Below are positions 11,395 through 25,900 of a stretch of 64,000 nt of DNA, one piece after another. Position 1 is the stretch's first letter; every line of letters starts with the position of its first letter. The stretch spans positions 17,735,375-17,799,374 of the forward strand of contig CAIIXF020000005.1 of the NCBI GenBank assembly GCA_903813345.2, in the 5' to 3' direction. The stretch is from Owenia fusiformis (lineage: Eukaryota; Annelida; Polychaeta; Sabellida; Oweniidae). The notes beneath the pieces were generated by a model. That model was not told where the DNA came from. It saw only the letters and a program-made list of their open reading frames with translations, and searched no databases. Made by a program: the position numbers and the translations under genes.

Positions 11395-12310
11395 TTCATG
11401 TGGTGTTTAAACGCCATATAAGGAAATCAAATAATCCGAACCGGACTAGGAACCCACATTTGAGGTCTTGTGGTGGTACAAATGTTGATACATGTAGATG
11501 AGAAAATCTACTTGGAGTTTATCTTAGCTATTACATACACATTAAGCTGAATACATGAACCTTCAGAAATACACTTTTCAAGTGGTGTCTGAACTCTGAA
11601 CACCATATAAGGAAATTGAACAATCCAAACCAGACTGGGGAGTCGGGGACCCACATTTGAGATCTCGGGGGTACAAATGGCGATAGGTGAGAAAATATAC
11701 CAGGAGTTATGCTTAGCTATTACGTACATACTAAGCTGATTATATGAACCTTCAGAAATAAACTTTTCAAGTGGTGTCTGAACACCATTTAAGGAAATCA
11801 AACAATCCAAACCAGATTACATGGATTAGGAATAGGGACCCACATTTGAGGTCTCAGGGGTAAAACTGGCGATGGATCAGAAAATATACCAGGAGTTATG
11901 CTTAGCTATTTAACACACATTAAGCTGAATATATGAACCTTCAGAAATAATCTTTCATATGGTGTATTAACACCATATAAGGAAATCGAACTATCCGAAT
12001 TGGACTAGGGACCCACATTTGAGGTCTCAGGGGTAAAACTGGCGATGGATCAGAAAATATACCAGGAGTTATGCTTAGCTATTTAACACACATTAAGCTG
12101 AATATATGAACCTTCAGAAATAATCTTTCATATGGTGTATAAACACCATATAAGGAAATCGAACAATCCGAACTGGACTAGGGACCCACATTTAAAGTCT
12201 CGGGGGGTACAAATGGCGATGGATGAGAAAATCTACCAAGAGTTATGCTTAGATATTACACACACATTGACCTGTATTCATGAACCCTCAGAAATAAGCT
12301 TTTCACAATT
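11395..12310. repeat. Tandem array, about 5 units of ~180 bp
   Basis: Diverged copies begin around CACCATATAAGGAAATCGAA at about 11409, 11600, 11782, 11970 and 12144. Each includes GGGACCCACATTTGAGGTCT and ATGAACCTTCAGAAATAA. The 11.97 and 12.14 kb copies are closest to each other. Short frames inside are not genes. Confidence 0.85.
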
Positions 12311-12670
12311 TTTCCTCAAAATCCCTTATCTAGAGACGCTGAAAACTAACAATTTGAACTGCAAATGACACCAAAATCCGCCAACACTTTGGTTGATAAT
12401 TCCGTCAAAATTTGATGAATAATTTTCAAAGTTGCTCAAAAGTATACCTGTTATGTGCTCCAAATGTGTACCAAAGAAAAAATTTCTAACCTTCTAGCAA
12501 AGTACTGTAAATTAAGAAGACGCTGGGTCTCAGGAAAAGCACCTGTTTTTATTCATCAAAGTTTGAGAGTCTCGATCAGTAAGAAATTGCAATATTTATG
12601 GATCTTTTTTCATACCACGTCAAAGCTATGAATCTCAGGATTCCAGTGGCACTCCTCGTTTTAAACTTAC

Positions 12671-12717
12671 CTTAAAAATACCGAAGATTGTCCATAAAAC
12701 GTGCAAAAAGGCTGCAT
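12671..12717 (-). CDS. Possible first coding exon of minus-strand gene
   Basis: On the minus strand an ATG at 12717-12715 opens MQPFCTFYGQSSVFL and runs into a consensus donor (TTTTTAAG/GTAAGT), with CpG-rich sequence upstream. Its 2-base overhang does not fit directly onto the exon at 11054-11168, so either an exon between them is missing, or this exon is 5' UTR, or it belongs to another transcript. Confidence 0.3.
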
Positions 12718-12860
12718 TGTCGTGACCCGTTCAGACACTGCAGCGCGTTCCTTTATCCTGTTAGTTCAAGGTCAAAACGTTTCTATAGTGACGTTATAGT
12801 ACGCGCGCGCTAAACCCGGGTATCTTGGCATTAACGTGAAAAACGAATTTTGCGCAAAAA
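12700..12860. promoter_or_regulatory. CpG-dense candidate bidirectional promoter
   Basis: A short CpG-rich stretch in an A+T-rich background, including TACGCGCGCGCTAAACCCGG near 12800 and several CG steps at 12720-12750. It lies between a minus-strand ATG/donor at 12.7 kb and the plus-strand signal-peptide exon at 13.87 kb. No TATA box is obvious. The call rests on composition and position only. Confidence 0.3.
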
Positions 12861-13845
12861 TAAAAAATTGAAAAAATGATCGGGCATCAAACTTGAGGGT
12901 TGTGTCATGTGGGCAACATGGTGGTCGAAGGATTTCCCGGGAGTAATTGTACCCCTGCTTTTCACAAAGGGTTCATTTTCAGATGTGATATTTGATTCTA
13001 TTTATGCAACCTCAATGGATTGGTCTAAACACACCTCATTTGGTACACTTTCAATCCTCTATCATGCCTATGGCTACAGAGAATCCTGTTCAAAGAATGA
13101 CATCAGAGAGAAATTGCTCATCTGAAAGAATTTGGAAACATTTCCATGAGAATTAAGTATATTAAATAATGTGTGTAAGACACCGTGATAGGACGACATC
13201 GCAGTTTGATTGGAACATTAACCATTATTACCCAATAAAGATTAACGTAGGTCATGTTGCTAAGTGATCGCACATTTTAGTGAGCAAAGACTTGATTAAG
13301 GAGTTGTTGCATCTTTAAATTGCAATAGAACTTGATAATTTGAACTCTCTACCTATATCACTGTTTGGGATTGAGATTGTCATCAGGTCTGAGTCTTCTA
13401 TTTTGAAAGAGAGTTACAAAGCCATTTAAATGAGTATAATGAGTGTCTCATAGGACCCACTAAGGCTTCATTCGTTTTGCCAGTTGGGCCCCAATAAAGT
13501 TTTGTGTCATTAGGTCAGCGACATCGTACTGGACAGGAATTAAATCATTAACGGCAATATTCTACCTACCTCTAGTTTTATGACCATTTACACGGTGCGG
13601 TATCCGAACTGCATGCATACTATGCACGCAGTTTGAAACACTGACAAATTGCGAATAATCATTTTTATGGGGTTGGGAAAACAAACATAGACTTAGATTC
13701 AGCTATCTTTACCACTAAAGATACAGCCAAAGTCACATATTAGATTTAATTATTTCTGACATAACTTTTGTGGACCCCTTGGATATTTCTTGTCATAGGC
13801 TATTGATATTAACCCTTGTAGTTGACTCTGCATTTGATCTTTCAG

Positions 13846-13867
13846 GTAGCCAGCTGGTTCTTTCACT
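13846..13867 (+). other. Probable 5' UTR end of alpha2/delta exon 1
   Basis: GATCTTTCAG at 13836-13845 resembles an acceptor, which would start the exon 22 bases before the ATG and imply an upstream non-coding exon, possibly near the CpG-rich stretch. The true transcription start cannot be read from sequence. Confidence 0.3.
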
Positions 13868-13956
13868 ATGATATCAAAGACTAGTGTGGCCATAGCCTTC
13901 CTGACATTATCCTGTTTACAAGGAACAAACACAGAGCTGAATATTAACATAGAAAA
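13868..13956 (+). CDS. CACNA2D: alpha2/delta exon 1: start and signal peptide
   Basis: The ATG opens [19 protein letters not shown], a typical signal peptide with likely cleavage near residues 20-22. The exon ends GAAAA/GTAAGT with a 2-base overhang that exactly completes an Asn codon with exon 2. This phase match across an 11-kb intron is the main reason for accepting the start. Confidence 0.85.
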
Positions 13957-16900
13957 GTAAGTTTATTTCTTTTTAATTTAATAATTACAAATATAATTAT
14001 TATTAACTGTTTGGCAAGAGGGTAAAATCCCATTTTGTTCACATTTGACAACATTGGGCCCAAATCACCCGAAATGTGCTCAGAATGTTGAAAAACTGCA
14101 CAATTTTAATTTTTGGGCTAGAGGGGGGTTCACTTGAAGCCCTCAAGCCCAATGGCTATGCTACAGGCCTGTTCATAGTTCAAAAGCCATAGGGTTATAG
14201 TTCATAAGCCATAGTTCATATTGTAATTACCTTGTCTGCATGCTTCATTCATTTTAATCGACATGAACATATTCCTTGGGTCTCTTAACTTGATGTAAGT
14301 TATAATTGCCTAATTACTCTAGAGACTAACGTGTGTTTACGAAATCTTGAATGGTTCATTTTATATTGTTACAATGTGATAAGTAAATCTTTTTCACGAA
14401 TTAGCAATGCTGAACTATATGACATGACTGACATAAGTCATAGGAGGTCACATTTACACAGGGTCTTGGTATAGGGTTAGGTCATTCCCCATCTTGTTGG
14501 GGATTAAGTGACAAATTAGCTTGGCTTCTTCAAGAGTTTTTAAATGAGAATTAAACAGCTTCAACAGAGTAATAAATACATGCACTATTTCTAGTGCAAT
14601 AAGCTAGACATGCACATATTAACATTGAATTTCCTGTTATGTTTTACTGACAGAGGAACATGTCAATGAATATTCCAGACTTGTAGATAATGCAAAGGAT
14701 AGAGCCTAGAATATTAGTCCCTGAATAAGAGAAATAATATACAGTTTTGATACGGATAAGATCTAAATGACCCCAAAAATGGCCGTCGTTGGCTTAAATG
14801 AGATTTTCAATATGAAATAGGTGGCAGAGTACTTATTAAAGCATAAAATTCAGTTAATCTTTTTAGTTGAATTTATGGAAGCAAAACTAAGCTATTTGCG
14901 AGGGCAAGGATAGGCCACATCGGCTATGGCTACATAGACCTTCTTTTGTATGCGTCTTGTGAAAAGCATTTGCATTCTGCAATTTATCATTGTATACGTC
15001 GGGGCTAATATTCATGGAATATGAACTTGACAGCTTAGACTATATTATAATGTATGAGGTGATATGACATTTTTTATAGACCTATTCCTGTGCTTAAGGT
15101 ATATACGCATGTTGAGAATATTTCTGTAATTCTCAGGATTATCATTAACAGCAAATAATGGAATGGGTAAATTTCACACATTTTATACAGATATTTCAAT
15201 GTTATTGCAAATATATCATCCAAATTCAAAATATTTTGACTAAAATATTAAGAATGCCATTTCACAAGTTGTGAAGATGCGGAACTACCTTACTCTGAAT
15301 TCCAAACTACTTCATTTTCTTGTTTTGTATTCTCTATTCTGAGAGTCATGTCTAGCATTTGTAAGATGCCGTGTGTCTCAAGCCAAACCTAATTAGTTAA
15401 ACAGACAAGCTACTATTGAGATGTTTTCTCCAAATACAATTTGTTAAATATGATTTTCAAATGGCTTAAGCAATAATTTCCTGTATCTGTTCAAATGATG
15501 GACAATGAACCAAAACCAACAAGTCAGTGTCCATTGCGTGTTACCTGTTACCTGGCAACTGATGCCTAATCCATGGCAACCAGTGTCTGTAACACAGCAA
15601 TTTTTGCCTGTAACATGATAACCAGTGCCTGCTATTTATCAACTGATACCTTTTTTATAGCAACCAGTCCCTGTAGTATAGCAACTGATTCCTTTTACTT
15701 AGCAACTGGTTCCTGTTACTAAGCAACCAGTACCTGTAACATTTGATACCTTTTACAGAGTGACCAGTACCCGTAAATAGCAACTGTGGTGCCTGTTACA
15801 TAGTAACCAACCAGTAATTGTATTATATAGCAACATATGTCTTCCTGTTGCATCTCTGGAGAAAAACAACCTGTATTCTCTTTAAAATGAATATTGCTAA
15901 AGATATGACCATTGGCCAAGAACTAGGAGGGGGGGGGCACCAGAAACAATACAAGATTCACATAGCTGAAACAAATATATTTGAATTGACTCTTTATGTG
16001 CTATTCCGTCTCCAAATGTTTAGAATTAGCTGGAGAGAGAAGACCAAAGACAAAGATTCACGAGAGTTAAGATCCCACGATATCCAACCAGTATCCCTTG
16101 AATTTTAAATTGATATTATCATCATGTGCTAACCCCTTGAGTCATTTCCAATATGTATAATATTCATTCACCATATCTGGCTATGCATTTCCCAACAGAC
16201 CTCATCAGCCCTTTGTGTTTCACGCACAATAGATAGCTGCTATATGAACTCTTGGTTGTATATTGCAATCATCACTCATTCTGTTTATGCAGCTGGATTG
16301 ACTGAGGTATTGTGCCTACTCAGTGTTTTACATCAGGAGGCATCAGTCCTTTGATTTATTTTAAACATTGGGAAAACAATCTTTTGATATCATTTTTACA
16401 TTGATCAGCTGATTCTTTGATATTTTTTTTACATTTGTGCCTTCCAATTTTTTATTGTCAGGTTGTTTATATACATGTACGAGTATATAGCATCTGTTCA
16501 GTTAGTGTACATTCACACAACAGGAACACTTACACTACCTACTGTTGTGTAATCAATAGTGGTTTGTGGTGCCCTTAGTGATAAGTGGTGCCAATGACCC
16601 TTTGTTGACTGTCTGTGTAGGAACATTTGCATCAAATTGATCAATTATTAAAGTAACCACGTGAAGTGAAATCATGAAACATTTCATGCTTCATCCTGTT
16701 ACTAATATCATCTATGCCTTGCAAGCTTGCAAAGATAATACAATAAGGCAAATATTATAAAATCATGATGATGCTAATGCATGGGGCAGAATTCATTTTG
16801 AAGTTATTAGGCAAAATATGATGCTAATGCGTGGGCCAGAATTCATTTTGAAGTCATTAGTCATCAGTTGGTTTTGTAATTACAATGCGATCTCTCTCTA

Positions 16901-19900
16901 TATTTATAACATCATCAGAAAATGTAAGACTGTTAAAATATTAATTAAGTTAAACATTGTTCTCCATTGGGAGTTTATGGTCAATTAGCTAAATTTGTGT
17001 TCTATCATTACATAGGGTTCTCGTCCAACAAATATGGAGACTCCAAAAATGCATCCAGTTGTTTCTATATATTACATATTATTATAGTCTCCATCTTTTC
17101 CCTGGATGGTGTTTGTCATTTGGCATCCGGCGGTTGATGTTCAGCCGTAACAAATGTTTAGATACAGTTTTAAAAATTTTGCTTTCTTATCAATTGTTGC
17201 TTGAGATATATTTTTGTCAATGGAGACTCCAGTAGGTTTTGTTATTGCATTTTGTTCATTGCAATATGTTATGGGGTGCATTGCAATGGTCTCTATTTAA
17301 TGTGGTGAGAACACTAACAGAATAACACAAGTTTTTTGGCACAGGTTAACCAGTCATCTATTTGTTTGGGTAAGATCGATTCGTTTCATTACATTGAAAA
17401 CTTCCTACAAAGAGATAAGAAAATAATCTCATTTGAGTGTCTTGGAATCACCTCACTTCACAATTCAAGCACAAAGACGCATTTCATCAATTGTTATTAT
17501 TCATAAAAAGCTTAATATCAGCAGTCTATCAAGCGAGTCAAAATAGCACTTTATAGCACACCGCTCATCAAAGTGAAAGTGCCATATGCAATCCTACGAA
17601 CGAATCTTTAATCCGTCATTGATTTTTTACAACATCAATGGATCCCTGAAGCTTGGTATGTTAGGAAGATCCTTTGGCACTTTGGTTTAATATTCGCAGT
17701 AGATAAAACTATAAGGATGTTGGTCATATGTGAAATAAATTGCAATAGAATGAATTGTTAAGCTTGCCTTATCAGAATATAGTTGATCAGAATCCAGCTA
17801 CCCAATCAAAATAGCTTTCACTGAGTTTTAAGCTTTCATAGGTTCCTGGCATTTATTCATCATTCAAACTCTTATCAAAGTCAGTGACAGCCACATTTGA
17901 GATCATTCATGTCTTATCAACATATTTGTTGATTTGGAGGCTTATTTACTGAGGCTCTTACACTCAGGGAATATATTGCCTATTAGACCATCTGGTTGTA
18001 ATCAAAACATAACAGGCCCACTGTAAGATATCTATATTTCCCTCAGTATAAAACCCATATCCAAAACTTCCCATGATATAGCTAAAATATTAATCTGGTT
18101 GCAATTCAAACCATAACAGGCCCATTGTAAGATATCTATATTTCTCTCAGTATAAAACACATATCCAAAACGTCCTATGATATAGTTAAAATATTAATCT
18201 GGTTGCAATTCAAACCATAACAGGCCCATTGTAGGATATCTATATTTCCCTCAGGATAAACCCCATATCCAAAACCTCCCATAAAATAACTTTCATATCT
18301 TAATTCCTTAACCCATTTTGTTGCAATTTAAACCACGCCAGGTTCTCTGTAAGATATCTATAATTAACTTAGGATAAACCCTGTATCTAAAACCTCCCAT
18401 AAAATAACTTTCATATCTTAACTCCTTAACCCATTTTGTTGCAATTTAAACCATGTCAGGCCCTCTGTGAGATATCTATAATTAACTCAGGATAAACCCT
18501 ATATCCAAAATCTCCCATAACATAACTCTCATATATTACCCCTAAACCCATCGGGTTGTAAATCAAACCATAACAGGCCCACTGTAACATATCTATATTT
18601 CCCTCAGGATAAACCCCATATCACAAACATCCTATAACATAACTCTCATATATTGCCCCTTAACCTATTGGGTTGCAATTCAAACTATGACTGCTGTAGA
18701 TCTTTGTTAACACTGATCAGATTAATGTTTTCTTATACCCTATATATTGTATGTAACTGTAACATATCCACATATCCAGGATAAACCCCATATCACAAAC
18801 ATCCCATAACATAACTCTCATATATTGCCCCTTAACCCATCTGGTTGCAATTCAAACCATGACTGCTGAGGAATTATTTCTTGACAGTGATTAAATTAAC
18901 TCTATATTGATCCACTGGTATAAATGTAAAAGTACTAAAATAATTCAATCGACAATTGATACCCTTTCTAAAGGTTCTCATGTTGCCATGGAAACTAGTA
19001 TGTAGCTGGCCATTGTACCAAAATGTCCATGTGATGGTGTCTGTTTTTGATGCAGAATTTTGGAAATTTATGTGATAATTAGGCCTTGACATTTTAGTAT
19101 AACAAAAGAGGGATTTTTGAGTGGAATGTTCCTGTAAGATGTTTGCTTGGAAGAATTAGATTGGCAAGTCATGTTAATAGACAGATGGCAAATACGGTTG
19201 TCATGAAATCAGTTTGCTGAAATGAAGACATCAATATTGGTCCCGTCTTACATGTTGATAAAATGTCAACTGCTAATGCTCCAAGCCATTCTCTTGAAGT
19301 GATTTCTCGATGAAATGTGTATGAATTTATGAATCTCCCCTAAAGATCTAAAGAAAAGGCAAGGAGTATTGGCTGATTGGCCCCCAGCATTTTTTCTCTA
19401 TCTCCTTTGACTGGATTCCCAACTAAATGCTTAGACTGGCGATGGACATTATAGTAATATTATTACCAAAATGGTTCATCCCAGTCAAGTTAAGAATGCT
19501 GGGAACCAACCCTCCTTGAAAAAATGAAGTTTCAGGGTAAATCAAGTCTGTCTTGCTACACACTCTGTAGGAATAGATGATTTCCAAAGTGTTTTTCTCC
19601 ACATATTCCAGGAGGAGAATGATGTGTAGAAGACCACAGAGAGCCATTTGCATTTGATATTAACTCATAAATTGTCTGCCATATCTGTAGTCCTATGCAT
19701 ACGTTCCCTTTATGAGACATTTAACCCAAATACATGTATGACTATTCTATACTTTATACCATGTAAACCCCTTATTGCAATTCGATTATGTTTCTGCCTT
19801 TGACCATCATCTTGCTCAGCATCAGATCATTAGTTCATAGGTTAGATATTTACTGCATTCAAAGTACCTCCTTTGATTTTACATAGATCTTAATGACACA

Positions 19901-22900
19901 AAAATGTTTTTGTGAAACTTCAGATATGAATAAATGCTGGCTGCATATACTCAGAAAAGAATCCATTGACTGCAACTCTGATTTCATGGATACTTGTTGT
20001 TTTTGGACTACTGATTTTGATTTAAAAAGCAAGATCAAAAAATTTTTGGTATTTCAAGAGAGTAGAGGATAACACAAAGACTGTATTATAAAGGGTTAGG
20101 GGTAAATGTACAAGTATGGTGTATCCATTAAACGTGGGATGTTATGGGCCAGTCATGATAGCACTTTTCAGTCTGTATTCACTCGATATTGTCTAATGAT
20201 GACTTCATTATGAATAAAATGTTCTAAAGTGTTGAGGTTTTGAATTGTTGAAATGTTTCTTTGTATGTATATCACAGATTTGGATATTTGGGGTTTGTTC
20301 ATCCCTTTAGACTCGTTTTGCGTGGAGATGTCTCTTATTCTTGCAATTTGTCTTGTTCTTTGGTTTTCTCCTTTTTGTGATATGTGCTTACATATCAAAA
20401 TTCCATACCATCAGAATTATGATATCTTGTTCTGAATCTGTACTGAAAGGCATGAAATCTTAGAAGTTTGCTAAATGTTAAAATTAGTAAAGAAAAAATG
20501 AAGGAACATGCTGTATAATATACTATTGGCTTCAAATAGTTCAATATGTTTTTATGTCACCACATATTGTTATAGTCTCCTACTTTTTTGTGATGGTGGT
20601 TGGTGTTCAGAGGTTAGTGTTCACCAGTTGATGTTTGGCAGTTGGTGTTCGGTGGTTTGTGTCTTGGATTTGGCATCTGTGACAAATGTCAGGTGGTGAT
20701 ATTTCGCATGTTAATGCCTTGTTTATTTTTATATGGATGCTAAAAGCACATTTGTCTTGCTAGATAATGAAAAATCAATGTGAATGTGGTATATCAGCAC
20801 TGTGTGAATATGTTGACCTCCTTGGGAAATTATGTAAACTGGTTTTTCTTCCCGTTTCTTTGAAAAAGGATCTATTGTATTCTATTACGGATTTGAATAT
20901 GATATCACAGGTCTGAATTTTAAGTTTGTCTTTAGGCCAATCATCTAATCCCATCCTTATTATTCTATTTTGCAAAAAATATTGACCATGGTGTAATTTT
21001 ATGCAAGGGTGGCATCAGGTGCTTGAAGAGACTCTTGGCAGAATGGGCTCCCATGCTTCAGATTTCAATAGTCTTGTTGCAGTGTTCATAAGTGATATTG
21101 CTACATGTCATTTTGACAGTCATGTGAGCATTGATTGACTACATACATACAGGTCCCGCTACCCTGAGTATTAGAGCCTAGGACATTAGGCTCTGAAAAG
21201 TACAGGGTGGGCCAAAAACAATACCCAAGTTTAAAGATAGATATGACATGATATATATTAAACCATGCTTTTTAACCCCTTTCAACCATTTCAGGCATTT
21301 TGCCTACCTGTGTACAGGGATTAACTCAAAAATGTAGATGAAGCTCACTTTTAGAGAATCAGAATCAAATTATTGGAAAAAAAGATAATGCGCCTTTGGC
21401 AATCCTTAAATTTGCCAAAAACTGCCAAATCATTGAAAAAACTGAATGGAATAGACAGCACTCTTTTCACCTGTGCACCAAATGCTAGCTATTCTCTGTA
21501 GCTATTCTAATCATATCATGGTTCAAAAACAGAAGAACAATTATTCTTTGCAGACAACTACCCCGTCATAAAAGCAAAATTACCTGTCAGAAACATCCCA
21601 AGTAGAAATAATGACTGGAGACACTTTAGTAAATAAGGTGTAACACTGTGAGACACTTTAGGAATTAAGGTGTAACACTCTGTGACAGTTTGAGGTGAAA
21701 TTCACATGGTTCTGAAAATCGGAAAGAAATAAAGTACTTAGAAATAGACTTGTTCAATGTGAAATGTTTTTGAAGTGTTGGATGAAGTGCCTAATTTATT
21801 TCCTCATCAGTTTACCTTTTGCTGTCAAAGGGTATTTCATTCCATCTCCATTTTCAGGATGTTTGTATTCTGTGATCTTGTATATCGTGTAATCAGATTA
21901 TATCGTAGTAGTAAAATACGAGTAGTTTATTGCAATCTTGCACTTATCACCATATTGTATGTGGTACATGTTCAGGGATGGTATCCAGTTATCATCATAT
22001 TGTATGTGGTACATGTTCAGGGATGGTATCCAGTTATCATCATATTGTATGTGGTATATGTTCAGGGATGGTATCCAGTTATCATCATATTGTATGTGGT
22101 ACATGTTCAGGGATGGTATCCAGTTATCACCATATTGTATGTGGTACATGTTCAGGGATGGTATCCAGTTATCACCATATTGTATGTGGTACATGTTCAG
22201 GGATGGTATCCAGTTATCACCATATTGTATGTGGTACATGTTCAGGGATGGTATCCAGTTATCACCATATTGTATGTGGTACATGTTCAGGGATGGTATC
22301 CAGTTATCACCATATTGTATGTGGTACATGTTCAGGGATGGTATCCAGTTATCACCATATTGTATGTGGTACATGTTCAGGGATGGTATCCAGTTATCAT
22401 CATATTGTATGTGGTACATGTTCAGGGATGGTATCCAGTTATCATCATATTGTATGTGGTACATGTTCAGGGATGGTATCCAGTTATCATCATATTGTAT
22501 GTGGTACATGTTCAGGGATGGTATCCAGTTATCACCATATTGTATGTGGTACATGTTCAGGGATGGTATCCAGTTATCACCATATTGTATGTGGTACATG
22601 TTCAGGGATGGTATCCAGTTATCAATAGTCTTAGAAGTACAAACATATTTTCATTAGGGGGAGGGGTAAATAGTGTAATGGTTGTTTAGATAACAGAATT
22701 GATTTTTTGAAATAAATGAGTGAAAGACAAATCAACAGTTTACATTTTATGAGGACAGGGAGGGTATTCAATAGACTAGATTCGAGCATGGGCTTTCAAT
22801 GCCCATGATGCGAGTAGAAATAATCTTGATTTACGTCATTAAATATTCAAAATTCAGTCAAAGTGGTGTCATATTTGAAATCTACATATAAAAGTAAATA

Positions 22901-25900
22901 TATATATATGGTTTTGAATATATCAGGTTTGAAAATTTAATTTTTTTGGGAAAATATGTCTTCTAGTTCGGCTTGATATAGACTCCATGTTACAAAATCA
23001 CAAAAAGTGAAATATCTTTCCTTGTATTTGACAGATAACATTTTTTTTACTTGTTACATAAGGTTTATATGAAAATTGAACCACTAAAACAGATGTAATT
23101 AAAGTTTTAAAGGGAACTTTCTACTATAGCCACCAAGCTATCTGACCCAACCGAGCCACCTGGTGGTGAAACTAACTACCAACTCACATATGCGTTATTG
23201 TTGGCCTTGGGTGGGCATTATTGGTATTATTTGCCACAAGCGACAGATACGACAGGATGTGGTAAATCAGAATTCTGCTGATTTCAGACTGTCTGTCAAG
23301 TTATCTTAGAACTATTTGGAACCACATAGATTCATTTTCCGGAGAAATAATCCCTAATCAATAATGATCATGTGTAGAACTAATTGTAACAGCCCAGAGA
23401 GAGTTATATCGATAAGCCTCATTAGATCACTCAGTTATAGATTTCGCGGCTGCAATCCTTGTTTCTCACCATTCAAATGACTTCTACAAATTGAGAGATT
23501 GATTTTTCAGTTAGTTTCTTATCCTTATTTGTCTTTGTTTTTATCTTCTTCTTTATTTTTAGCTTCATTTTGTGATTTGTTGATACATGGAAACACACAT
23601 ATTTACTATATATCTCTCCCCACATTAAAATATCAGGGGCTCCGCACCTCTATTTACTCCTAGATTTGCCACATATAGATCAATATACCTCATATAAATA
23701 ACTTACAAAAATCCTAAAATGTTGCACTAAAAATGATGTAACAAAAATTCATTCCCTATACTGTATTTCCCAGAACCAAATCAGTAAAACCATTAAAACA
23801 GATATTAATATGCTCGAAGCTTTCTCATCGTAGATCACATTTGGAGATATAAATGAGGTTGTTATCTTTATGGTTATGGCTATGAATATAGTCTGATTTT
23901 GAACATAATATGTGGGATTTTACTCTAGCCTTTAGTTTCACTGCAGTTTAGGCTGGATGTTGACTGCTCGTCTCTTAACTACATGTCTGTTGACCAGATG
24001 TTTGTTAATTACATGTCTGTTGACTGCTCGTCTGTTGACCAGATGTCTGTTGACTAAATGTCTGTTGACCAGATGTCTGTTGACCAGATGTCGGTTCACT
24101 TTATGTCTGTTCACTATGCATCTATGATTCTGTTAACTACATGTCTGTTGACTACATGTCTGTTGACTTCATGTCTGTTGACTAAATGTCTGTTTACTGC
24201 ATGTCTGTTGACCAGATGTTGGTTCACTTTATGTCTGTTGACTATGCATCTGTTAACTACATGTCTGTTGACTTCATGTCTGTTGACTAAATACCTGTTT
24301 ACTGCATGTCTGTTGACCAGATGTTGGTTCACTTTATGTCTGTTGACCAGATGTCTGTCGACTAAATGTCTGTTTACTGCATGTCTGTTGACCAGATGTT
24401 GGTTCACTTTATGTCTGTTGCGTGACTACATTCCTGTTTACTGCATGTCTGTTGACCAGATGTCGGTTCACTTTATGTCTGTTGACTATGCATCTGTTAA
24501 CTACATGTCTGTTAACTACATGTCTGTTGACCAGATGTCTGTTGACTGCATTCCTGTTTACTGTATGCCTGTTGACCAGATGTCTGTCTACTAAATGCCT
24601 GTTTACTGCATGTCTGTTGACCAGATGTCGGTTCACTTTATGTCTGTTGACTTATGCATCTGTTAACTACATGTCTGTTGACTTCATGTCTGTTGACTAC
24701 ATTCCTATTTACTGCATGCCTGTTGACCAGATGTCCGTTGACACTTATTGTCCATTGACTACATGCTAGTTTACCCTATTTATCACTCTTTCTAATTCTT
24801 CCCTTTTCTATTTTCCAGTTGAATGAATGACTACCTTTATATTGCAACTGTATATTTATTGAAAATTATTCATGATGTTTCGAAACTGTTTTCCAGTGTG
24901 ACGAATTGGGCTGATAGCTTGGGAAAGACTCTGTGGAGTAAAGTCATCGATAAAGCCATCAAATATCAAGTCCTCAAAGATGTGAGTTATATACTATTTT
25001 AAAGCTTCTGTGCAACATTGAATGAAGTGATCCTACAGCAAATACTGATATAGATATTGATTCACCTGGGATGAAAGCTTTTCATGAAATATTTCATGAG
25101 TCTGGGAATCATGTAAATCATATTCATGTACTAATATGTGGTTTTGCAGCAAATATAATATGACAAGGGTTCCCTTTGATAAAATACTTTGTTAAATACC
25201 GATTGTTCCTGTAAATTATTTCTTTAATTATTCTGTAAAAAAGTTCAGAAACATAGAAGGTGAAGCACATAATGAAAACATATTTCGATTCAAATCTGCA
25301 TGTATACTGTAAACTCATTCACGGTCTGATCTTGTGACAGTAGGATATAAAGCAAACATTTTACTTTTTACCTTGAAGGTTTGCAATAACTAGTGTTATA
25401 AATAAAGATTATCCATCCATAATATCAATGCAAATAGAACAAAAAAAAAACATTAATGAGTATGCTGAGGAAACAATGATAATTTTCCTTTATCTAATGT
25501 TCTATTTTGATTAGTGAACTCTTGTTTGATATCTAACTAGCTCATAATTACATGGATTACCCAATTCGAAAAATTTCCATGATTGCATCACTAAAATAAA
25601 GTCATCGACATGCCAATCAGGAATCAAGTGAATTCCCCAATACATATATATTATAAGTGACATATTACATACATATTATGAAAATTGCAACCCCCTAATT
25701 TTGGAACAATTTTCTTTTTGTGGTAGAATCATTATTGAGTTGATTAAAGGTCGTGTTGACCAACTTGACCAAGAGTTAAGTTGATTTGGGGTTGAGTTGA
25801 CAAGGAAGCAAGGAATCTTGCTGTAATATTGGAGAGTGTACTTAAATATACAGGATTCACCATAAGGAGAACCTTAACCTTTTCCAGAAAAAAGGTTTGC

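Larger units (their letters stand above)
13957..24896 (+). other. alpha2/delta intron 1 (10.9 kb)
   Basis: Starts GTAAGT and ends TTTTCCAG. It holds three minisatellites listed separately (15.5, 18.0-18.9 and 21.9-22.6 kb), the 15-bp array at 24.0-24.75 kb, a fragment of the GTAGCCAGG-type MITE near 14055-14135 (related to the element at 62626), a small duplication near 16765-16860, an unpaired mariner-type end at about 21203 (TACAGGGTGGGCCAAAAACA), and dispersed GGTGGTG repeats near 17.1 and 20.6 kb. No nested gene is evident. Confidence 0.8.

Noticed and set aside
12320-12620. Minus-strand stretch reading PETQRLLNLQYFARRLE
   Set aside because: Looks protein-like for about 25 codons, but the donor is weak and the phase fits neither the 12.7-kb nor the 11.1-kb exon.
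12907-13125. 72-codon plus-strand frame upstream of the alpha2/delta start
   Set aside because: No recognised domain, no matching splice phase to exon 1, and no conserved feature that I can see.
21946-22620. CRISPR array
   Set aside because: Units are contiguous with no unique spacers, and the DNA is eukaryotic.
21775-22689. 304-codon open frame and large frames on both strands
   Set aside because: Produced by the stop-free 45-bp minisatellite; no start context, signal or domain.
24058-24769. Repeat-protein-like frames rich in MSVDQ or VNRH
   Set aside because: Translation of the 15-bp array in several frames on both strands, inside intron 1.
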